From: GCA-003244245 sp049673305
GTDB lineage: Bacteria > Actinomycetota > Actinomycetes > Mycobacteriales > Pseudonocardiaceae
Direction of reading: 5' to 3'
Length of the DNA stretch: 9,622 nt
Assembly (NCBI GenBank): GCA_049673305.1
Contig: JBATXM010000104.1
Span: 1-9,622, forward strand
The notes under the pieces are model-generated. The model was not told the DNA's origin. It did not search any database and worked only from the letters and a program-made list of their open reading frames with translations. Both the position numbers and the translations under genes were made by a program. Shown here piece by piece: positions 1 to 5,698 of the stretch; positions within the stretch are counted from its first letter, which is position 1, and the number at the start of each line of letters is the position of its first letter.

Positions 1-987
1 TACCGCACCTCAACCCGCACGACCAACAAGAAGATCTACTACTACCGGTGCCTGGGATCTGATGACTACCGCTACGAAGGCGGCCGGGTCTGTACCAACA
101 AGCCGGTCCGCGCCGACTACCTCGATACCGTTGTCTGGGACCACATCACCGACCTGCTCGCCGGCCCGCGGCTGATCCGCGCCGAGATCGACAAGCGCCT
201 CCAGACCGCCCGCACCGCCGACCCGGTTACCCAACAGCGCACCCGCCTGGAGATCGCACTGGCCAAGGCCACCACCGGGATCACCCGCATGATCGAGGCG
301 TTCGGAGAACAGCTGATCACCATCGACGAACTCCGCGCCCGCATACCCGAGCTGCGCACCCGCGAAGCCAACCTGCGCGGCCAGATCGACGCCCTCGACA
401 ACCAGCTCGCCAACCAAGAGATCTACCTCAAACTCGCCTCCGACCTGGAAGACTTCCTCACCCAACTACGCGACAAGACCCAAAAAGCCAGCGTCGAAGA
501 CCGCCAGCGAGTCCTACGGCTGCTCGTCAAAGACGTCCTCGTCGGACCCGAAAGGATCACCATCAGACACCGCATCCCCACCCGGGAACGCACCACCACC
601 AACGAACAACACGACAGCACCGACACGGAGGGTGACCAACGCCCAAGTTGCCAAGTGCGTTGGGGGCGTGATCAGTCCATTGCTGTTGAACGTCGCGTTG
701 CACGGACTGGAAGATGCCGCCGGAGTCCGCTACCACACCGGCGCTCGCGCCGGACAGACAATAGCGGGCAGCCCGGTCCTGATCAGATATGCCGACAATC
801 TCGCCGGGTTCTACCACAGCCAGGAGCAGGCACGACAGGTCAAGGCGCGGCTGGCCGGGTGGCTGGCTCCCCGAGGTCTGGGCTTCAACGAAGACAAGAC
901 CACAGTCGTGCACCTCTCACAGGGATTCGACTTCCTAGGAGTCAACGTCCGCCGCTACCCAAACGGCAAACTTCTGACCAAGCCTAG
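1..987 (+). CDS. Large serine recombinase, C-terminal part (5' end outside window, chimeric 3' end)
   Basis: The reading frame is open from base 1 to the TAG at 985-987. The first ~220 codons look like the end of a large serine (resolvase/invertase-type) site-specific recombinase, the class that integrates and excises phages and mobile elements. Seen: the second half of a zinc beta-ribbon (YYYRCLGSDDYR, then a second Cys in GGRVCTNKPVRADYL), followed from about residue 80 by a long Leu/Glu/Arg-rich coiled coil and a C-terminal segment ending near DTEGDQRPSCQVRWGRD. The catalytic N-terminal domain and the first zinc cysteines lie upstream of the window. From about base 660 the frame reads out of frame through a group II intron reverse transcriptase, so the last ~105 codons are probably not native recombinase. 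Whether the enzyme is functional cannot be told from this fragment. The family assignment is firm; the exact native end is not. Confidence 0.75.
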   Translation, partial: YRTSTRTTNKKIYYYRCLGSDDYRYEGGRVCTNKPVRADYLDTVVWDHITDLLAGPRLIRAEIDKRLQTARTADPVTQQRTRLEIALAKATTGITRMIEAFGEQLITIDELRARIPELRTREANLRGQIDALDNQLANQEIYLKLASDLEDFLTQLRDKTQKASVEDRQRVLRLLVKDVLVGPERITIRHRIPTRERTTTNEQHDSTDTEGDQRPSCQVRWGRDQSIAVERRVARTGRCRRSPLPHRRSRRTDNSGQPGPDQICRQSRRVLPQPGAGTTGQGAAGRVAGSPRSGLQRRQDHSRAPLTGIRLPRSQRPPLPKRQTSDQA

Positions 988-1712
988 CCCCGAGGCGGTC
1001 ACACGGTTGAAGCAGGAGACTCGCATCCGAGATGCGTGCCCTACGCGGCTCAAACGCGAACGCGGTCCTGGCCAAGCTCGCCCCCATCACGCGAGGCTGG
1101 GCCGCCTACCACCGCTGCGTGGTGTCGTCCAAGGTCTTCTCCTCCCTGGACCACTACGTGTGGAAGCTCACCTACAAATGGGCCACACACAGCCACGGTA
1201 ACAAGCCGACATCCTGGATCGTCGACCGGTACTTCGGCAAGTTCAACAAGTTCAGGAACGACCGATGGGTGTTCGGCGACCGCACCAGCGGCACCTACCT
1301 CCCCAAGTTCTCCTGGACCGACATTGTCCGACACATCATGGTCAAGGGCGCGGCCTCACCCGATGACCCCACCCTGACCGACTACTGGGCCAAGCGGCGA
1401 AGAAAGGTCAAACCCCCGCTGGACAGCTACACCCTGCGCCTGCTCGCCAGGCAGGACGCGCGATGCCCACTCTGCGGGGACCACCTGCTCACCGTCGACC
1501 AGCCACCACAGTCCCCACACGAATGGGAACGATGGTGGCTACACGTCACCCGCAAGGCAATAGCCACGGACTACCTCGTCCACCACGGGAGACCCAACCC
1601 ACCAGACAATGACCAAACCCGCCTCGTGCACGCCTCCTGCCAACGCGGGCTCCGCGCCCGCTCACGCAGGGAACCAGCACAGCCACCCCGCACGCCCTCG
1701 CGGCTTGCTTGA
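641..1712 (+). pseudogene. ltrA: Group II intron reverse transcriptase/maturase, truncated and frameshifted
   Basis: Two overlapping frames encode one protein. The first (to about 1015) has RT motif 4-like GGVISPLLLN, the catalytic RT-5 region SPVLIRYADNLAG, and FLGVNVRRYPNGKLL of the thumb. The second (from about 1016 to the TGA at 1710-1712) has MRALRGSNANAVLAKL, the maturase (X) domain with FSWTDIVRHIMVKGAAS, and a C-terminal endonuclease-like tail with CPLCGDHL and a later HASC. The two match consecutive parts of the same family across a shift of one base near 1012-1016: the frame should read about LKQRLASEMRALRG but an extra base breaks it. The normal catalytic YADD is YADN at 788-799, which loses a metal-binding Asp. 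The N-terminal RT motifs are absent. No reverse transcription is expected. The gene's stop codon lies inside domain V, typical of these compact introns. Confidence 0.85.
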
Positions 1713-1781
1713 GCCGTATGCCGCGATGAGTGGCACGTACGGTTCTGAGGGGGGTGCGGCGCAGTAATGCGCCGCACCTAC
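1711..1781 (+). ncRNA. Group II intron domains V and VI
   Basis: Bases 1711-1745 fold as a textbook domain V. An 8-bp lower stem (GAGCCGTA with TACGGTTC, including one G-U) carries the catalytic AGC triad at 1712-1714, followed by a two-base CG bulge (1736-1737), a 6-bp upper stem and a five-base loop. Bases 1753-1778 form domain VI, a perfect 11-bp stem GGTGCGGCGCA / TGCGCCGCACC capped by GTAA. A clear bulged branch-point adenosine is not evident in the perfect stem. The active-site RNA therefore looks better preserved than the protein. Confidence 0.88.
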
Positions 1782-2153
1782 CCGGCGAGGCAGCACTCAC
1801 CGGGGGAGCGTGTTCGCTGTGGCGTGTAGCTGGTTGGCCCTCAACGTTCTCCAGTTCGCGGTGGGCGGCCTTGCCCGCCGACACGGAACTCCCAGCTCAA
1901 CGCTGCCCCCCGGTTTTTCCCGGTCTCCCGCTTCAGTATCTGGAACGAAGTCACCGGGCTGACCACGGCCGCCTGAACCACCCGAGCGGACCGGACCGTC
2001 CTCTCCTCAACCGCACTGGATGATCTCCTCCACTCGTCGAACCGAACAAGTTGACAATGCCGCGTAGCCTCCCCCGCAATGTGTCGCTCTCGAGCGTTTC
2101 CTCCGCCGTGAGCAGGAGGGGAATTAGGCGCTGAGACGTCTTCTGTGGAGCGG
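1782..2153. other. Stretch without a recognisable gene
   Basis: This 372-base stretch lies between the intron end and the grdA stop codon. Frames are open on both strands, as expected at this GC content, but none gives a protein I recognise and none has a convincing ribosome binding site. Minus-strand frames just past grdA contain pieces that read like protein (for example RLIPLLLTAEETLESDTLRG, about 2030-2130), so decayed coding sequence is possible. I see no clear Rho-independent terminator after grdA; CGCTCTCGAGCG near 2087-2098 is only a short imperfect palindrome. Confidence 0.5.
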
Positions 2154-2615
2154 CTAGCGGGAGGCTTGCTCGCGGAACTCCCGCACCGCGTCGGCAATGG
2201 CATCCACCTCCAGCACGTCGACCATCAACCCGACCTGCTCCTCCCACACCTCAGCGGGAACTGCAGCGCGCAGCTCATCTTCGAGGATGTGGTACACGGG
2301 AAGGCCCAACTGGGCCCCAGCCAACGGTCCTGCCCAGCTCGGATCACCGAGCACCACCGTCTCGGCGGCAATCCCGGCGCTCTCTGCGTCCGGTGCGCCG
2401 AGCACAACCAGCAGCGCCTCGGCGCCGTGCTGGTCGACCAGGCGCTTGATCGTCTCCTGGGTGGACAGGTCCATGGCCCCGGCAGCCGTTCAAACAAAGC
2501 ATTCGGTGGCGACGTAGGCCACCGGGGCGCCTGCTGCCTCGACACACGCCGCAATCGCTGGCCCCGCGATCCCGTCTCGTTCACCGATCACGATGACCTG
2601 CTTGCCGTTGAACAT
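2154..2615 (-). CDS. grdA: Glycine/sarcosine/betaine reductase component A, selenoprotein GrdA
   Basis: Small acyl-carrier selenoprotein of 153 residues when the in-frame TGA at 2490-2492 is read as selenocysteine (residue 42). The family protein is about 157 residues with Sec at about position 44. Visible family features are an N-terminal GKQVIVIGERDGIAGPAIA, the redox/acyl motif TECFV-U-TAAGAMDL (C39-F-V-U42), and GDPSWAGPLAGAQLGLPVYH in the second half. In the clostridial system the Sec of GrdA receives a carboxymethyl group from component B, forms an acyl-selenoester delivered to component C, and is re-reduced by thioredoxin. The ATG at 2613-2615 directly abuts the stop of the thioredoxin gene and is preceded by AAAGGAGG, an excellent ribosome binding site. 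Last gene of the operon, TAG stop at 2154-2156. Sequence agrees with GrdA on both sides of the TGA, arguing strongly against a pseudogene. Substrate not determined. Confidence 0.93.
2459..2479 (-). promoter_or_regulatory. Candidate bacterial SECIS hairpin after the grdA Sec codon
   Basis: Starting 10 nt after the TGA (2490-2492), the transcript can pair GGG with CCC (2477-2479 with 2459-2461). A 3-nt bulge (2474-2476) follows, then TGGA with TCCA, leaving a CCTG loop about 20 nt past the TGA. Position fits a bacterial SECIS read by SelB, but the upper stem is only 4 bp and the loop lacks an early G, so this is a weak structural candidate. Confidence 0.35.
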
Positions 2616-2969
2616 TCACGCCTCCTTTGTTGGCAACTGCGCTAACACTTCGGCCAGCCACGCATGGACTTGATCTGCGGTGAGGCTGGGATCTGAAATC
2701 CGCGCCACCTCCTGGCCGTTGTGAAACAACAGGATGGTGGGAAGGCCGCGCACGTGCAGCGACATGCACAGCCGCCGTGCCTTGCTGGCATCCAGCTTCA
2801 CTACGGTCAGGTCTGGGATCGTGGCGGCGATGCTCGCTATGTGCGGTGCCAGCGCCACGCACGGGCGGCAGCTGTCGGCCCACACGTCGACGAGCACCAG
2901 GCCTGATCCGACCAGCTCCTCGAAGGTCTCTTTGGTCGCGTCCAGCACAGCGTTTTTTTGCACACCCAT
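2616..2969 (-). CDS. trxA: Thioredoxin-like protein of the reductase operon
   Basis: A single-domain thioredoxin of 117 residues with no signal peptide, so cytoplasmic. The active site reads VDVWADSCRPC (C34-R-P-C37) instead of the usual W-C-G-P-C: Trp is replaced by Ser and Gly by Arg. The cis-proline loop is RGLPT (P77), and an extra Cys is at position 68. In clostridial glycine reductase operons a dedicated, divergent thioredoxin recycles GrdA; its place here between grdC and grdA suggests the same job. The ATG at 2967-2969 begins 4 bases after the grdC stop and is preceded by GGAGG. The stop TGA at 2616-2618 touches the grdA start and its last codons carry the grdA ribosome binding site, so translation is likely coupled. 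Its usual partner thioredoxin reductase is not in the window. Fold certain; partner inferred. Confidence 0.9.
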   Translation of the reverse strand: MGVQKNAVLDATKETFEELVGSGLVLVDVWADSCRPCVALAPHIASIAATIPDLTVVKLDASKARRLCMSLHVRGLPTILLFHNGQEVARISDPSLTADQVHAWLAEVLAQLPTKEA

Positions 2970-2973
2970 GGGC

Positions 2974-4401
2974 TCAGCCTCCGTTGCGTTCCAGCAGGAT
3001 GCTCATACCGTCGGACCGCTGGCTCATCCGCCCGAGAAACAGGCTGCCCTTTGCCAGCAGCAACACTCGGTCGGCCGGTCCTGCCTGGAGCCGCTGAAGG
3101 GCATGGGGCAGGTAACACACCGCAGAAGCCAGGTGACCTTGGGTCGGGGCGTAACCCGGCATGCCACGCTCCGCGACGAACGGATCGATCCCCTCGCGGG
3201 CGATCTCCTTGCGGCGCGCGGCCAATGCCGCGATCGTGCGGTAGTTGCGCGCCGCCACGTCTCCCGAGCCCTGCGGCTCGGTGATTTCAGGGTTGTGCAG
3301 CTCGGTGGCGTAGTCGTCGACGTCCAGCATCCGGGCGCCGATCGTTTCCAGTGGTCGCACGGCCAGGTCGTGCAGGATCTGCGCACCGGAGCCGCCCGAG
3401 GACACTCGGTGGCGCCCGACGGCGTCGAGCCTGATCCGGGGTGAGACGCCGTCGTCGGCGATCACCAGTACGGCGGTGCCGCCGATCACGTCTTCCAGCA
3501 CGGGCAGACCGTGGCGCAAGTGTCCTTCGAACTTCATTCCGAGCTTGGGTTGCGAGCCTCCGGCAACGACTGCGACCTGATCGAATACCCCCGCCACCAC
3601 GAGGCTGGCGGCGATCACCAGTGCAGGGATCGGCGCCGCACAGAAGTTTTTGACATCCGCCCCGGACGACTCGGTGAGTCCGGCGACCGCTGCGATCGTC
3701 TTGCCCATGTTGCCCCCGCCGCGCTGGTAGCGGTCGCCGACCGCCTCCTCCGAGCAGGAGATCGTGTAGCCGACGGCCGCAGGGTCGAAGCCGTTGTCGT
3801 GCAGCAGGTGCAGCAGCGCCAGGGTTCCGGTGGCCTTGCAGGCCAGGTTTTCCAGCAGCACGTGAGCGACCAGCGACTCGTCCTCGGCGTGCGCACCGCG
3901 CAGCGCACCCGCGAGACAGTCCGGCGGCAGGTGCACGGGCAGAGCGCCGCTGGTGACGGCAGCGGTGACATCCCCGGCCGCCGCAGAGATCCGGGCCAGG
4001 TCCAGGTGCGCCGCCAGCGGATGCGCAGCTAGCCGCTTGGCGGCCCGCTCGGCGACCTCCGGGGTCAGCACCAGCAGGTCGAACTCGTCGACCGCAGCCA
4101 TCAGCCCGAGGAACTCGTCCTCCGGCATCAGTTCCCCGAACGGCGCGAAGCGTTGCGCGCCGGCGAACCCAGCCCCGACCCACGGGCGGGGCGGCAGCTC
4201 GCGAGGGTGGCATGCGCCTAGGAACGCCTGGTGCGGCGGGTAGCCGACGGCCTCGTCGAAGCTGCGCACGTTGGTCAGGAAGCTGGTCGTCAGCTCGGCG
4301 TCGCCAGCCAACGTTCGCATCGGCTTGGAGCCGTGCCGGGCCAGGCCAGGGGTGTGCGCCAGCACGAGGCTGGCGGCCCGGACGACCGCTGCGTCAGGCA
4401 T
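2974..4401 (-). CDS. grdC: Glycine/sarcosine/betaine reductase component C, subunit GrdC-like
   Basis: A 475-residue protein aligning (from memory) along most of clostridial GrdC (about 510 residues), a FabH/ketosynthase-like thiolase-fold subunit of component C, which takes the acyl group from GrdA. Landmarks in order: SFDEAVGYPPHQAFLG (47-62), PRPWV, CSEEAVGDRYQRGGGN (216-231), KNFCAAPIPAL with candidate nucleophile C254, VVAGGSQPKLGMK, HNPEITEPQGSGD (369-381), GMPGYAPTQGH with a possible catalytic H423, and KGSLFLGRMS near the end. The ATG at 4399-4401 is chosen because AGGAGGGGG lies just upstream and translation starts inside the last codons of grdB (8-base overlap, translational coupling); an open frame continues to 4524 but without family similarity. 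The phosphotransacylase partner GrdD, which normally releases acetyl phosphate, is absent from the window, so GrdC here may act alone or on another acceptor. Confidence 0.92.
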   Translation of the reverse strand: MPDAAVVRAASLVLAHTPGLARHGSKPMRTLAGDAELTTSFLTNVRSFDEAVGYPPHQAFLGACHPRELPPRPWVGAGFAGAQRFAPFGELMPEDEFLGLMAAVDEFDLLVLTPEVAERAAKRLAAHPLAAHLDLARISAAAGDVTAAVTSGALPVHLPPDCLAGALRGAHAEDESLVAHVLLENLACKATGTLALLHLLHDNGFDPAAVGYTISCSEEAVGDRYQRGGGNMGKTIAAVAGLTESSGADVKNFCAAPIPALVIAASLVVAGVFDQVAVVAGGSQPKLGMKFEGHLRHGLPVLEDVIGGTAVLVIADDGVSPRIRLDAVGRHRVSSGGSGAQILHDLAVRPLETIGARMLDVDDYATELHNPEITEPQGSGDVAARNYRTIAALAARRKEIAREGIDPFVAERGMPGYAPTQGHLASAVCYLPHALQRLQAGPADRVLLLAKGSLFLGRMSQRSDGMSILLERNGG

Positions 4402-5698
4402 CGGCCCCCTCCTGAACGTCGAAGATCGTCGGGCGCTCCACCGCGGTCTCGACCGCGTCCAGTGCGCGCTGCACCAACCGCCGCCGCCACGCCTGCTCGG
4501 CCGGCGGCGGCAGGTTCGGGTCACCCGACGGGTAGGGGATTCCTCGACCCGGCACGATGCGCGGCGCGCCGACCTGCTCCGCGATCGTCACGAGGTTGGT
4601 GATCAGGGCGGTGGGGATACCGGCCCGCTCCAGCTCCTTGGCAAGCGTTGACCCGCAACGCGTCCCAGTGCCTCAAGTGGCGGTCAGGATCGCCGCTTGC
4701 ACGCCGGCCTTGCGCAGCTCCGCGGCCCACTCGACGCCGAACCTCCGCGCGGTCGCCACCGACGTGCCGTTGCCCACCGTGACCATGAACTCGCCGTGTA
4801 GCCGGCCGATCGCGCCCTCGCGCTCCAGCGTGCGGGCAGCGTCCAGCGGCAGTAGCCGGTTCGGGTCGGCATTGGCGGCGGTGGTCGCGAAGCCACCGGC
4901 CACCGACTCCCAGACACCGGAGGCCAGTGCGTCGACCCCGTTAATCTGGTAACGCAACCAGCGGGTGGCGCGAGCCGACTCGAGACGGTCCGGGTTCCCG
5001 ATTGGCACCACGGCACCCTCGGTCACCAGCGCGACAGTCGCGCTGGCCGCCTTGTCAACCGGCGCCGCCGGCTCCACCGCGTCGAACCCGCCGACGGGGA
5101 TCTCAGTGCTCTCCCGGTCACCGCCGAGCCTGCCCAGCACGAGCTCGACCGCGCGGTGTGCTGCGCGATGCTCGACCAGCCGACCGATCCGGGCGGCCCG
5201 AACCACCAGGCCGTCGGCCGCGGTCAGCGTCGCGCCGGTGGCCAGTTTCGCGATCGCGACGGCGACCCACTGCAATGTCGGACGCATCTCCCGGGCGGTG
5301 GCGCCTGCGGCCACGACCGGCGCGGCACCCGCGTCGGTGATGCCCGGGTTGTCCGGGTGCATCGTGGCCAGCGCCGGCAGCCCAGCTGCGTCGGCGGCGG
5401 CGACCAGCCGGGCGCACGCCAGCCCGTAGCGCCCACTGCCGAAGGCGGGGCCGGCGACCAGCAGTTCGGCACCGGCCGCACGGGCCATCCCGAGCAGTTC
5501 CTGCGCGACGGCGGCATTGGAGGCCGCGTAATCATCACCGCAGACGATTGTGGCCACGATCTGGTACTCGTCGCCGAGCAACTGGGCCAGCAACCGCCCG
5601 GGACCGACCGTCCCTTCAAGCACTCGGGGGCCGATACCTGCGGCATCCTCGCCACCGAGCCCTGCATAGAACTGGTTGACGTAGTGCACGATGCGCAT
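4394..5698 (-). CDS. grdB: Glycine/sarcosine/betaine reductase component B, selenoprotein GrdB-like subunit
   Basis: The selenocysteine-bearing subunit of component B, which reductively attacks the substrate bound to GrdE and hands a carboxymethyl group to GrdA. Reading the TGA at 4673-4675 as selenocysteine gives 434 residues with Sec at 342; clostridial GrdB is about 436 residues with Sec near 350. Before the TGA: VHYVNQFYAGLGGED, VGPGRLLAQLLGDEYQIVATIVCGDDY, AGPAFGSGRYG, GNPDRLESARATRW and GEFMVTVGNGTSVA. After it: U-GTGTRCGSTLAKELERAGIP and VGAPRIVPGRGIPYP. The family motif U-x-x-C-x-x-C here reads U-G-T-G-T-R-C, so the first Cys is Gly345 and only C348 remains. The ATG at 5696-5698 shares one base with the grdE stop (TGATG) and follows GGGAGGGG. 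The true stop is TGA at 4394-4396, inside the start of grdC. Which paralogue (GrdB, F or H) it equals is uncertain. Confidence 0.92.
4645..4661 (-). promoter_or_regulatory. Candidate bacterial SECIS hairpin after the grdB Sec codon
   Basis: In the transcript, 11 nt after the TGA (4673-4675), GCGTTG pairs perfectly with CAACGC across a CGGGT loop. The loop begins 17 nt past the TGA and has G as its second base. This fits the loose bacterial SECIS rules I recall (apical loop about 16-37 nt from the UGA, a G among the first two loop bases). It overlaps codons that must also encode the GTGTRCGST segment. Confidence 0.6.

Larger units (their letters stand above)
641..1781 (+). mobile_element. Group II intron remnant, 5'-truncated
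   Basis: A reverse transcriptase/maturase reading frame is followed directly by RNA domains V and VI, the standard 3' layout of a bacterial group II intron. Ribozyme domains I-IV upstream of the ORF and the first half of the RT domain are missing: the left edge falls inside RT motif GGVISPLLLN, abutting recombinase-like sequence. The right edge is set at the AC at 1780-1781 that follows the domain VI hairpin, since group II introns usually end in A-pyrimidine. With the 5' splice site and exon-binding sequences gone, and the protein broken, the element should be immobile. Confidence 0.8.

Noticed and set aside
1841..2247. Minus-strand ORFs downstream of grdA, one with RLIPLLLTAEETLESDTLRG
   Set aside because: A faint resemblance to the end of a TIR-like domain is not enough; no start signal and frames break within about 100 codons. 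Left as possible decayed coding sequence.
3287..4213. Long antisense-frame ORF inside grdC on the same strand, Arg/Gly-rich
   Set aside because: Composition is typical of an out-of-frame shadow at high GC and it overlaps fully conserved GrdC sequence.
2490..4675. The two in-frame TGA codons as frameshift or nonsense mutations making grdA and grdB pseudogenes
   Set aside because: Both lie exactly at the family's selenocysteine positions with conserved sequence on both sides, intact ribosome binding sites and coupled gene junctions.
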